Positions 1-30,624 of a DNA stretch of 64,000 nt are shown here, piece by piece. This stretch comes from Patiria miniata (taxonomy: Eukaryota; Echinodermata; Asteroidea; Valvatida; Asterinidae). The notes below the pieces were generated by a model. The model did not search any database, was not told the DNA's origin, and worked only from the letters and a program-made list of their open reading frames with translations. Position 1 is the stretch's first letter; each line of letters begins with the position of its first letter. The translations under genes were made by a program, and so were the position numbers. The DNA is taken from positions 18,476,927 to 18,540,926 of the forward strand of contig NW_024037063.1 of the NCBI RefSeq assembly GCF_015706575.1. The letters are read 5' to 3'.

Positions 1-18918
<18,918 letters not shown>

Positions 18919-21900
18919 GTAAATCTCAAAAAAAGGAAAGTTTTTTTTATGTAAAGATTGTTTCTAGTTGTGCCTGTACGCATTTCTGTGATTATGTCAC
19001 TGAATTGATGACTCTGTATGTCAACCTAGTTTGTAATGATGCTGTTGGGACTGAAAAACATTCTAAAAAAAGACAAGTAGAGTTTGGACTCTGTGCATGA
19101 ACGTAGAGGGTGCTTTGCGACTATTTTTGAGAGCCCATGCAGTGGGAGGGACGCACTGTACTGGTTCGCCCAGTTTCTTGTAATTAATGATCAAGTTTTT
19201 CTAAGATTGGTATTTGCTTGTTGAAGACACTTTTCTTGGTTGTTTGCGATTTTGTTGTAAAGATACAGGAATTGACTTGTGTGAAATTGTATTTATTGAA
19301 CTGTACACACACAAAAAAGAAAGTTGTTTTGATAGACACCGTGGAAGAATTACCATGTTTATGCTTGTATAAGTTTATTTATTTGCGAAAGTCAGAGGTA
19401 AATTGGTTTCAAATGTTGCAAACTTGCCGCTTTACTGTAGATTGGCGGTTACACAGGTTGTGCATTGTAAACTAGACGCGGCTTATTGTTGTGTAAAATA
19501 ACCGTGAATGCTTTATCAAATGTGCCGTTTATGGTTGTCATAATCGTACCGACCCACCTCTGGGTGTTGGCTCCGCGTTTTTCTCAAAGTTTTTGGCATC
19601 CATCACAGCTTTGAAGGCTTACCTATACTATGTATTTTGAGATGCGCTGTATGACCTTTGCCTACTACAATGGCAGCACTGACTTTTTGGTACCAGATGT
19701 AAGCTGGGTCATGTGTGGCAGTACATGTACTAGTCCGAAAATGTTGGACTCTCAGTACTGTGTATGAGAGTCCTAAAACTTTAGGTATTGAAAACATGCA
19801 ATACTTGAAAATAGACTGGCACATGAAACAACCAGTCCAACACCCCTTTAGTACTGCATCAGTCAACTGTGTCAAAAGAAACATCTGGTACGTAGTCTCT
19901 ATTTCTACACATTCTTTATGGTCATGCCACCAGACTACTGAAGGGTCAAACGTTGCAAAAAGTTGGACGTGCACCAGTCTAGTTTTTAGCTTCAAATTGA
20001 AATCACCTGGCTTCACTCTCAGGTGCAAAATGTTAAAGAAAGGTCTCTTTTAAAAATTGAATTGAGACCTCAATTTTGGCTGGTGAAATACTGAGGACCT
20101 TATCTTTGCCCCATAAAAATTGTGGAGAATTTTGTTGGCTAAAGAGTGAGTTAAGTTGGTCTGATCTTTTTCTGTACTCGAGGTCCCCGACTGTGCATGT
20201 ACATGTGGCAGACCGCAGTACACGAACATGTGTATGTCCAATTTTGCCATAGTTTTTTTTAAATTGTATTAAACAGTAATTCCTACATGTTTAGTATAAA
20301 TTTGACAACTCTGTTTACAAGCATGTTATATTTATTGTGACAGTATTTGTCAGTACTTCTTAAATCTATTTATTTATTTATTTATTGAATAACAATATCA
20401 AAATTATATGTTTGCATGGAAAATAGTAGGCGGTAAGTTATGTTCTCTACATATTTGGAAATGTACTTATATTTATTTATTTATTTATTTGTCAGTATTG
20501 GAGGATAGTGTATATATGTGTACCTTGTCTGGCAAGTTGTATTATTGAACTGTACACAAAAAAGAAAGGAACTAAATGCTATAAAATCAAATAGGACAGA
20601 AAGTTATGTTCTCAACATATAATTAGAAATGTGTTATTTATTTATTTATTTATTTATTGGTACTTGGTGGAAAATGTTTTCAAGTTTAAGAATGGTTACT
20701 CAAAAATGTATGTGGCAGTTATTTAAAAAGATGCTTTTGCAGGGTATGTGTGAGGGATTTGCAATGTGTCTGAAAGATGGTTGTATAAATTAGTACTATT
20801 TATATATGTGTAATTTTCTTTTTAATGAGCATGCCAGGTTTGTTTGTTCGTGCTTCCATTTGTTTATACTTTTGTTTTTTAATGTAAATGGTAGTTTATT
20901 GTTGCGTGTGCTGCGGAAAACATTATGTACAACTATTACTGTTATAGTGGATTATCTCGATACAGAAATATATTATAGAACCTTGAAGTTTGTTAAAACT
21001 CTTATTTATGTGTATGTAGAGAAAAGACTCAATTGATTTATAAAGATATACAATATAACAGTTTCGTAGTGTTATTTTTTAACATATCTGACAGACCTTG
21101 AGAAAATATGTAGTCCAAATTAGATGTAAATTTTATTAGTCGTCGTCGGTTTTAATGTCAAGGTCTCGGAGGGATCAGATTTTATCAGTTTACACATTTC
21201 TCTTTATATATTTTATCAACCTTGAAAATTCTTCTAAGATAATCGCTTAGAATTGTAATATCATTACCACACCTTATCCTCCTTTTGGAAAAACCCGGAC
21301 GACTAACTGGTAGTTTTTTCTACTCGGCCTCACCAGAAATAAAAAATAATAATAATAATAAAATAATGTTTTTTTTTTAATGATTACTCCCCGTCTGGTA
21401 TTATTGAAATAGTTCCTTGTTTTAACTGTGATTAACCAAATATTATAAGCTTCAAGATTTAAGTGTCGTTCATTGAAAACCATGTGATATTTTGATTTAT
21501 GGATTAGTTATTTTTGTGGACGTGAAAAACCGTCTTGCGGTCGGCAAAACATTTTTATTGTGTAGAATGGTGCATGGGTGAACGGACGCCAAAATAGTTT
21601 TTTTTAATAACTATGATTAACCAAATATTAAAAGCTTCAAGATTTAAGTGTCGTTCATTGAAACCTATGTGATACTTTGGTTTATGGATTAGTAATTTTT
21701 GTGGACGTGAAAAACTGTGTCTTGCGGTCGGCAAAACATTTTTATTGTGTAGAATGGTGCATGGGTGAACGGACGCCAAAATAGTACGGTGCTATTGCAT
21801 ATAAAACTGTGTTCTAATGAATCTATTTATTGTTCTGTGAAAAGCTTGAATCGAATTTGCTATAGATCAACGTTTACATTTAGAGACCACTTTTATTTGT

Positions 21901-21980
21901 GAAAAGGTTAACATGACTATATTTAGTATTATGTAAGTTTAATGAAAATAAAAGTTAATAAATGTCCATGTATTTAATCG
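18919..21980 (+). other. NALCN: NALCN 3' UTR (probable extent)
   Basis: AT-rich sequence without coding potential follows the stop. It contains several TTTA/ATTT runs near 20370, 20470 and 20640 that resemble AU-rich stability elements, and a two-copy 185-bp repeat. AATAAA hexamers at 21947-21952 and about ten bases later are the most likely poly(A) signals; an earlier one lies near 21334. The extent is inferred, not seen. Confidence 0.5.
21423..21786 (+). repeat. Two-copy 185-bp direct repeat in the 3' UTR
   Basis: gattaaccaaatattataag at 21430 recurs at 21615, and the homology runs to gaacggacgccaaaatagt in both copies. Confidence 0.85.
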
Positions 21981-22062
21981 TCCAAGGAATTAAATTACAT
22001 TACTACAAAAAAGAATTGCTTGTTGAATCCTTTTTTGGGGGGGGGTGTTTTGATTCCGTTAA

Positions 22063-22574
22063 AGGGAAGATACAACATTTGCAAACATCAAAAAACGAAA
22101 TGATCAAATTATCACGAAATACCTTACGGAATTGTTAGGGACTGACAGTCTAAAGCATCCTGTAAAATCGTGGTTCCTGGTGTGCTGACATTTTCAAGAA
22201 AAACTGTATTTTTCCAATGCTGGTCGGCCGACCAGCGTTGGAAAAAACTGGCTTTTTTCAAAAACTGTTCCTATTTTTTTCATATTTAGTTATTCCGCAT
22301 TTTCTTTGCAATAGCCTACACACCTGTGAAGGGGTACAAACCTGCTAGAGTGATTCTTTGACCTTACAATTCCCCAAAGTCTTTACGTTTCTCCGTTTCA
22401 TCTAATAAGTGGGGTCGAAGAACCAGACTACAAGAAAATGATTGGTTTTCTTGGTTTTTCCAGCATAAACAAGCCCAAAACGTGAAACAAGTCAGTTTAA
22501 CAATATTTGCTATAACATATTAATCCTCCAAATCCATTTATTTCTGAAATTTGCCTCAAAAGCAAATGTTCCCT
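22063..22574. mobile_element. MITE flanked by TTAA
   Basis: Ends agggaagatacaacatttgc and gcaaatgttccct are inverted, and both are flanked by TTAA, the target of piggyBac-type elements. The interior has a strong 38-bp palindrome (22209-22246, ctggtcggccgaccag). No coding capacity. Confidence 0.65.
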
Positions 22575-22750
22575 TTAAGGTTTGTTTGGTTTTGCGCAAC
22601 GAGTGTGTTTATTTGCAGATATTCTGTAGACACTGATTTCATTTAATTTGAGGCAGCATTTTACCAAGTTGACTCAAAAATTACCCGTGACAGTGTTATT
22701 CTTTTCTCAATATTCAAAACGCTTTCGTTACCAATCATGACAACTGAGTG

Positions 22751-23056
22751 TCAAGGGTGGATCCGGGGGGGGGGGGTGGCGGCAAAGGGGGTCATGCCCC
22801 CCCCCCAAAAAAAAACCGATGTGACATCGCAATAAAGGCAGGCAATGAGTACACCACCATCTTTTCCTCCAAAAAACATTGGTTAAAGTGGTCAGATATT
22901 GCCTCAGATCGCACCACAGAGCATCTACAATCCAAAAATTATCGGGGCCCTTAAGCGGGCCCCGAACCCACGCCGTAATTTTTTTTGACCCATTTTTTTG
23001 GGGGGACCAAAAATTTGTTTGGCCCCCCAAAAAATTGTGTTCTGGATCCGCCCTTG
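22751..23056. mobile_element. MITE with tcaaggg(t/c)ggatcc TIRs
   Basis: The left end tcaagggtggatccgg and right end ggatccgcccttga are inverted; the interior has poly-G/poly-C blocks. The flanks ctgagtg and ctcagtg are similar but not clearly a target duplication. Confidence 0.7.
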
Positions 23057-23825
23057 ACTCAGTGTAGGCGAAATTTCAATCAAAAATATATTAATACAAC
23101 AGGTATTTCATGAGTAATCGTTCGCCCAACGTGCAAATTTGCTCTGTTCAAAACAGGATGAGTTAAAAAAAGAAAAGAAAAAAAAAAGAATAAGTGCGAA
23201 TGCACAAGTTCTGGCCGTGTTGCAATAAGTCTTGCATAAAAGTCTTGCATGAAATTGATCAAAATGTATCAGCGCCAGAGCTGAAAATGCAACGCCGATG
23301 GCACATATGGAACACCATATTTTTGGTCAATTTTCCGGGGACATACGGACAGACGGACGGACAAACCATCGGGTTGACCGACCGACCACTAAGTGACATG
23401 TAGAAGCTCCTGCCAGAGCTTAAAACAAAGGAAACCCAAATAGCAGGTTTTTTAAAGGGAAGTTCTGTCAGCGCTTTTCAGATTTAGGATGTGAAAGTCA
23501 AATTGATAACCTTTCTTTTACAAGAATCACTTCCCATTTACTCAGTATTTCGTGAATATTCATTTTTCGTGCATTACATAATATTTTGTGCATATTCGTT
23601 TTTTAACAGATAAACAAAATCACTTGAAACTGGAGAGGAATATTGTTAAATAATAATTAAAATAGCAAAACAATGTGTTTTAAACACGGAGGAAAACCTA
23701 TCAAATAAAGCGATCCTTATTTATTTTTTTCAAAAGAGGGCGCACTACACAAATAGTGTTCATCACCGTAAACGAATTTTTATCCACACATGAATTTGAA
23801 ACCCAAACCCATTTCCCATTTCCCT

Positions 23826-24430
23826 GAGCAAAAAGAAAAACGGATTACCGCAAACCCGTTTCCCACTCACTACGCCGAAAAAAAAAAAAACGGATAACGA
23901 AACCCATTTCCTAATTCCTAAGCAAAAAGAAAAAACGGATATTCAAACCATTTCCTAATTCCTAAGCAAAAAGAAAAACGGATAACAAAACCTATTTTCT
24001 AATTCCTAAGCAAAAAGAAAAACGGATAACAAAACCTATTTCCTAATTCCTAAGCAAAAAAGAAAAACGGATAACAAAACCATTTCCTAATTCCTAAGCA
24101 AAAAGAAAAACGGATAACAAAACCATTTCCTAATTCCTAAGCAAAAAGAAAAAACGGATATTCAAACCATTTCCTTATTCCTAAGCAAAAAGAAAAACGG
24201 ATAACAAAACCTATTTCCTAATTCCTAAGCAAAAAAAAACCGGATAACAAAACCTATTTCCTAATTCCTAAGCAAAAAAGAAAAACGGATAACAAAAAAA
24301 CATTTCCTAATTCCTAAGCAAAAAGAAAAACGGATAACAAAACCATTTCCTAATTCCTAAGCAAGAACAAAAATGGATAACACAAAACCATTTCCTTATT
24401 CCTAAGCAAAAAGAAAAACGGATAGGAGCC
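23826..24430 (+). repeat. 43-bp minisatellite, about 14 units
   Basis: The unit reads roughly aagcaaaaagaaaaacggat, then aacaaaaccatttcctaattcct. It decays after 24420 into a related pattern (cggatatcgattc / ccatttcctatttcc) that runs to about 24660. Confidence 0.92.
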
Positions 24431-24890
24431 TAACAAACCCATTTCCTATTTCCATACGCAAAAAGGACAACGGATATCGATTCCCCCATTTCCTATATCC
24501 ATACGCAATAGGATAACGGATATCGATTCTCCCATTTCCTATTTCCATACGTCCTTGCTCTATGGGATAACGGATATCGATTCTTCCATTCCCATTTCCA
24601 AACCAAATAGGATAACGGAATTCGAATTCAAAATCCCAAATCCTAAAGAAAACGGAATTGGGATTTCTCAATGCATGCTGGGAATTTCAGACGCGGGAAC
24701 TTTTTCGCAAAGTCGTCCCCAGGGTTTACTTTATTTTTAAATTTCCTTGCCTATACTATGTACTCGTGAGTGCGTAATGCTCAACACCACGTAAACGAGA
24801 TTGCACTTGACGCCGTTAATTTTGAAGAGCGCCGCCTGTTGTTTGACAATGTGCTTTTGTTCTCTCACGTGGTTCGTTGCGCATTTGTAA
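24431..24890 (+). other. Decayed satellite edge, then unique sequence
   Basis: To about 24660 this is the degenerate continuation of the 43-bp repeat; beyond that the sequence is unique. No gene seen upstream of the possible exon at 24907. Confidence 0.4.
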
Positions 24891-24906
24891 ATTGGCGGCG
24901 GGCAAA

Positions 24907-24944
24907 ATGGTGGAGGGTTTTCGGAAAACGTCACAACAGTCAAA
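24907..24944 (+). other. Possible first exon (start codon and strong donor)
   Basis: ATG at 24907 in a gcggcgggcaaaatggtgg context reads MVEGFRKTSQQS and meets the perfect donor aa/gtaagt at 24945. The surroundings are less AT-rich than average. No matching downstream exon of the right phase was proven, so this is a weak call. Confidence 0.25.
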
Positions 24945-26293
24945 GTAAGTTTGTCATTTTTGGTCTGAAAACCTAACCATTTGGCCTTCGAAAGTTAGGT
25001 AGGAGTGCCTGAACTACTGTAGATACTTCTGGAGTTGATGCACTGTTGATAAAACGGCTCTAACCTAAGTTTTTATAGAAGGAATTCTTTCAATTATCTT
25101 TTTCCTTTCTCCATTTTCTGAGAATCTGGTGAGATGGGCGTGGTTGAAAAAAAAAAATTCTGGGGGATGGTAAGAATGTTGCATCCTGACTTTTTTCTTC
25201 ATATATCATCTCAATAAAGGTCAGTCATTGCAAAAATGTTGAAAAGACATGAATCTGAGACTGAGAAACATTTCCAATATTTTTAGGAAATACTTGAAAA
25301 GTGTTAGGAAAAAATAGGGTCGGTCGGTCGGAATTTTTTTTTTTTTTGCCAATTTTTTTAATGCAGATTGAATGGGGTATTCAATCATATGCGAAGTTTT
25401 AGCCTGAACTATTTCTATTGCTATACACGAAATGGCAACAAAAAGTGAGTGAAACCTACCTTTAATTATAGTCCATATATTTACGTTCGATAATTTCAAA
25501 AAATAATGGAAAATTCAGGCCGTTCGCACCATATGCACAACGCTAGTCAAGACGCGGGGAGCTGGCCAAAACTCCGAGGTGTGTGATGCGTGCGTGTGTG
25601 GCGAGCGGCCCACCATGGGCCGACAGACCTGTTTTAACGGTCAACAATTTCGGGAAACTCGCGGCATGTACGTATCACTCCAAATCCGAGTAGTGTGATC
25701 TCAAAATGAACTCTTGAACACAGAAAATACATACACAGACAAGCTAGATCAATTCTGTAAATTAACTTGCAAAAATGTTCTTTCTCCATCGGTGTTTTCT
25801 TGGCATTTTTACGATGTCGAATCCGACCAGTTGACAGTGGCATGCATTGTACTGATAGCGTGCTATCGGTCGCATAGCTAGCTATGGACTGGTTACCGCA
25901 TTTTCATTATGTCTTCTAAATTGGCCCCTGCGTGGCCGCCACGTGATTATAGTCACCCTGCGTGACATCAAATTGCGAAGTAGTTATATCGTGAAGCGAA
26001 TTTGTAATAACGGAGGTTTCTTTTGAAAAAAAGCGAATGTAAGTAAGAAATCAAATAAATACAATCATTTTTGGATGTAAAAGGGTTGTTGAGAGGTATT
26101 TTGTGAAGACAGAAAAGGCAGATTTTATTTTTATTTATTCAATTTTTTTTTTTTTTTTTTTGAATTGCCGATAAAGTTTTTAGGGTCGCAGCCTAAAAAT
26201 AGGGTCGGTCGGGTAACCGGAAGCAGAACTATTCCTTTTTTTGGGGCCTAAGACCTCAATCTGGGTCTGATAAACATCAAATACAATGTACTC

Positions 26294-26386
26294 TTCCGTG
26301 ATTGTGTAAAAAGTCTATGGTGAGTCAAGAAAATCGTCTTAGACGATTTTCTTGACTCACCATAGACTTTTTACACAATCACGGAA
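26294..26386. repeat. Perfect 46-bp palindrome with 1-nt centre
   Basis: The left arm begins ttccgtgattgtgtaaaaag; the right arm is its exact complement. The arm resembles the core of the 6811-6991 MITE (aagtctatgg(t/a)gagtcaag). Confidence 0.95.
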
Positions 26387-26436
26387 GTGGCATTAGGTTT
26401 TGACATTTTTTCCAATCACACTCTTCTCATTTACAG

Positions 26437-26525
26437 GTGGTTATCACGACAGTCAAACTCAGAGCCGAAATGGATCGGATGTCAAGAATGCTAATGTGAA
26501 CCACATGAAGCTGATCTTCAACTGA
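26437..26525 (+). other. Possible terminal coding exon
   Basis: Acceptor catttacag, then 28 open codons ending in TGA (read from the third base; GYHDSQTQSRNGSDVKNANV, then a short tail). Composition is hydrophilic and protein-like. No homologue is recognised and no upstream exon of matching phase was established. Confidence 0.3.
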
Positions 26526-28170
26526 AGGAACGGCCGGACTCTCAAAGTCCTTGCCACTCTCGGTTTGTCACAATTATACAGTGCCCATCCAACCTATAAT
26601 TAATATGCTCTAGAACAAAGTTCCAGTCAAGTGAATAGGGCCAACTTCTTAGGGCCCTGCATTTAAATAATTTCATATTAATAAAAAACTGAAATCTAAA
26701 ATGAGAAAATATAGTAAATATTCACGATGTTTAGACCTTGACATAGATGCTTAAAATTAGGTCTAGATTTAAAATAACAGGTGCATAGTTAACCTTACCA
26801 AAACATTAGGTCAATGGAACTTCAGATCACTTGGGTCTCGACAACAAGGAATATATCTTATGTTTAGACCTCAACAAAACTCAGTGCGTAAAACTAATCT
26901 TCCACTTTATTTAAAGTAAATTAAAAAAACATCAGCAGAAACATGTAACAAAATCTAAGGTCAAAGCTAATAAAAGCAAAAATTTTACTTAAAATAGCTT
27001 TAGATATGAAGCAGCTCACTTGGGATGGCAATCCAGTTTTGACTACAATGTGGTAGCGCGCATTCAACTTATGCCAAAGTCATTTTTGTTTCCACTACAT
27101 GTTCTGTGTAAAACTGTGGACCCTTGCAGCATTTTATTAGGTCATTCAATCATCTGCATGCATTGACGGACAGTCATATTAACCATGGACAGACAGTCAT
27201 ATTAACCACTGGCACTGACGACATAAACCGCCTAATTAACCACTAACCAGACCTGTCAAAATGTTGCAAGGACTGGGGAAATATTCCATGCTTCTTGGGA
27301 ACTTGAGTTCAATTGTGCATTTTTTTTTTTTTTTTGGTTTTTCAAAGCTGGATTGCCAGTAAAGACAATTCTTAGCATTTATGGAATTTATTGAAAAGCA
27401 AACAATTCGAGTCAACTTTAACGTTTGGCTGAAATAATGAGCACAATCATGAAAGAAAATGAAAATGCTTGAAACAAATTCTTTCAGAGCATGATCTAAA
27501 AGAGGACAGTTATAATTTTCCAACTATATTATGTTCTTATGAAGGGAAATTATTAAGCAAAAAAAATCTAAATGTTAAAAATGGACAGAAAAATGAAATT
27601 GAAGTTAAGTTATTCTCTATGAAAATGATATAAATGATAAATAGCCAAACAGTAAAGGATGTGTTCAATCTAAAAAAAAGCTGTTTAAAAACTACATTCA
27701 TAAAAAAAAATGTTTAAAAGGATTAGTTAGTATATGGCATAAACCTGAAAGAATTTTATTTCAAAACAACAATTACTAGCTAAGTAATAACTCACATGTA
27801 TTTTTGCTATAACCACATGATTAAAAAAATGAAGTGTGACATTTATTCAAGTTGGCCCTTGACACACTTGGGACAATGTTCAGTATGGAGCAGTAAAATG
27901 TGAAAGTCATTATGGAGAAACTCCGAAAATTGCCTCCAAGTTGCTACTGGATAAACTTTGGACATTAACATTAAAGACAATACTGCTGGAAATTTGACCT
28001 GTTCGGAACGAAGGAACGTGACTGTTTTGTTGAGTATTGTGTTTCTCCAGTGCGGACTCGTTGCGAACTGCTACTTAACTTGATACAATTGTCTTGGAAG
28101 CACAACTGAAGAACATGCCTACCTTGAACTCCATGCCATGTTGGACGTTTGTTTAGACACTTAAGAGTGT
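26526..28170 (+). other. AT-rich intergenic DNA, nothing recognised
   Basis: No coherent gene, RNA or transposon signature. Only A/T runs and short chance reading frames. Confidence 0.4.
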
Positions 28171-28177
28171 GCTTGTT

Positions 28178-28440
28178 TGGAAGGACGATGCTTGTTTGGA
28201 AGGACGATGCTTGTTTGGAAGACGAACTTGAACTTTGTGGAACACTGCTTATTCTGATGTTGGGAGACGTGGAATTCGGATGACTTTGGGACAAGTGGAA
28301 TTCTGGTGACTTTCTGATGTTGGGACAAGTGGAATTCTGGTGACTTTCTGATGTTGGGACAAGTGGAATTCTGATGACTTTCTGATGTTGGGACAAGTGG
28401 AATTCTGATGACTTTCTGATGTTGGGACAAGTGGAATCTC
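28178..28440 (+). repeat. 34-bp minisatellite
   Basis: Units of about 34 bp (gatgttgggacaagtggaat, then tctgatgactttct), about 5.5 copies at 28252-28437, preceded by three copies of gcttgtttggaaggacgat. The long - strand reading frames here are repeat artefacts. Confidence 0.9.
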
Positions 28441-28807
28441 CATCCTTGCTACCCCTGGATGCCTGTATCACTCAGAAAGCTCAGAGGTAATTCCCCCACC
28501 CCCTAACTCATTGTTAATTATCAGATAATTTTAAAAAAGGGATTTTGCTGATACAAGTATTGCATCATTTAACTAGGTTTGGGTTTATTTTACAAATTAA
28601 CACAATGTGATGTGGCAAATGACGCTATTTAATTAATTGTTTCAATTGAGTTTTGAATGTCAATGTAAAAATGGCAGAAATAATGAATCTGTTATTTATA
28701 GATTTCAGCATTTAATAACTTGTATTTGACCACAGGTAATGAAAGTAAAATATTTCACATATGTGAACATTTATTTGTATTAAGATTGGTGATTTTTATT
28801 TTTGCAG

Positions 28808-29140
28808 GCATGCATGAAGATGCACAAGACCCCCGGATTGTGAAAGTGGACAGTTTGCAAGTGGAGTCGTTGGTTGGATCGTTTGGATCATCGGCACTGG
28901 GGGAGAAGGTTGCATGTTAACTGAGGTGAGGTAACCTTTTCCTTTGCAGCTCAAGGACACATGCACTTGTCCCCCCGGATTGTGACAGTTCGCAAGTGGA
29001 GTCGTAGGTTGGATCGTTTGGAATCATCGGCACAGGGGGAACAAGGTTGCATGTTAACTGAGGTGAGGTAACCATTTTTCTTTGCAGTTCAAGGCCACAT
29101 GCACTTGTTCCCCCCAGAAGAGGAGTCGTTCATGTTCAGA
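28808..29140 (+). repeat. Three tandem exon-like units with splice-like borders
   Basis: Blocks at 28808-28925, 28950-29062 and 29088-29140 each follow a (t)tttgcag acceptor and end at gag/gtgagg or aga/gtgagt. The first two are diverged copies (shared cccggattgtga, gtttgga and catgttaactgag strings); the third shares only the opening. Block 2 is open to its donor (frame from the third base). Block 1 hits a stop just before its donor. Confidence 0.5.
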
Positions 29141-29689
29141 GTGAGTCAAACCAAGATTCTTGTACTTTTTCATGTGCAAGCAAATTTCAATCCATCCTGA
29201 TTCTAAAAGTCGTATCAACTGCAGTACATATTAGGTTATGGGAACCAATTTGCGCGCCATTTTTTAAAGCAATTTTTGTAATAAAAATGCGCTCATAACA
29301 AATCCTACAAATTTGCTTGCATATGTAGATGTAACTTGAACCATCCTGGAAAAATGTCAGTGAAAACAAAGTTTTTATTAAAATAAGCGCGGCAAAAAGT
29401 CCATTTGTCAGGGTTTTGCTGAAAAGGAAATTTCAGAGAAAAACATTCCCCAATTTGTTTAGTATCTGAGCTCAATCGTTCTTTTTAAGAATTACTTCTT
29501 TTATTTACTAAAAGACCACATTTTGGTTAATTTTTGACGTAAAAAAAAAAAATTCCCAGGGTGGTTGAAATATGTGTTTGTGATGTACTGGTTGGTGGTG
29601 GGTGTGTGCTTGTTATCATGTGGGGTGTAGGTGGTGGTTTGTGTGGGGTGTAGGTGGTGGTTTCTCCACAGGTCGTCGGCGACTGGGCG

Positions 29690-29992
29690 CCTGTGCGAGA
29701 CAACTGTGCGAGACGACTGCGCGCGGCCACTGCACGCAGCGACTGTGCGAGGCGAATGTGTGCGGCCACTCCACGCGGCCACTGCGCGCTGCGACTAATC
29801 GGAGTTTGACTGGTGCCCGGTTGAGGTGCGGCGTAAACCCAGTTAATCGGGGTTGGACTGGTGCGCCGATTGAGGTGCGGCGTAAACCCAGTTAATCGGG
29901 CTTGGACTGGTGCCCGATTGAGGTGCGGGGTAAACCCAGTTAATCGGGGTTGGACTGGTGCTCCGATTGAGGTGCGAGGCAAACCCAGTTGT
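29690..29992 (+). repeat. GC-rich repeats including a 49-bp tandem unit
   Basis: 29690-29800 holds degenerate gcggccactgc / gcgactgtgcgag motifs. From 29801 come four units of about 49 bp (taatcggggttggactggtg, then cgattgaggtgcg). The block is strikingly GC-rich for this window. A retroelement 5' region is one possibility. Confidence 0.8.
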
Positions 29993-30420
29993 AAGGGACG
30001 GGTTGCGTCACCGTGGGGACGTGGGTCCTACGCAGCGGCCTGGAAACCCTAGGATGCCGTGCCTTAAAGGAGCAGGTAGTGCGTCCCTCTTTATAGGGGC
30101 GTGGCCCTGTATTCACAGCCGGCAAACGCTGCTACTTCCTCAGAACGCATGAACCTGTAATGGGGGATGAACTGAGGGGGGCACGCATATAGGTTAGGGT
30201 ATAACCTTCCTGATCCTTCGGGGTTGGGGGGGTGGACCGGACAGTCGGCAACTGTGCCTGGCCCTCCGGGGCCGGCCTTTTGCCCAGCGATGGACCCTTC
30301 GATACTGAAAGCGTGTTTGGGGCTGGTATCCTGGGACCTTCACGTGGTGGCCCTGTTCAAACTAGCCTTACCAGGATATGCTTCCAGAAGGTTTTCACCT
30401 CAAAACAAGGTAAGATTTTA
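29993..30420 (+). other. GC-rich unique sequence of unknown origin
   Basis: Continues the GC-rich block and ends in a donor-like aag/gtaaga at 30410. Short frames (for example 30224-30421) have no recognisable product. It may be the 5' part of a retroelement related to the LINE relics at 37-40 kb; not proven. Confidence 0.3.
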
Positions 30421-30624
30421 GAAGTAATGACTTATCAAATATGAAATTGATGCAACTTTTGAAAACTAATTCTTAACAATAAGAAGATTCAACTATCAAA
30501 ATGAACTTCAAATCAGGCCCCCAGAAAAATCTGTTTCTTGAATTAGTTTTTGCCATTGTGCAAAGAAAAGTTTTTATTTGAAAGATTTTTTTTTATTTCA
30601 AAAAGTTGAACGATTTCTAAAATG

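Noticed and set aside
19218..20053. Several reading frames after the NALCN stop
   Set aside because: AT-rich 3' UTR sequence with no family resemblance; lengths are as expected by chance.
23826..24430. A CRISPR-like array
   Set aside because: Units are contiguous with no variable spacers, and the host is an animal.
27971..28471. 166-aa minus-strand frame with repeated HQKVIRIPL-like strings
   Set aside because: Generated by the 34-bp minisatellite; the unit is not a multiple of three and the frame rotates.
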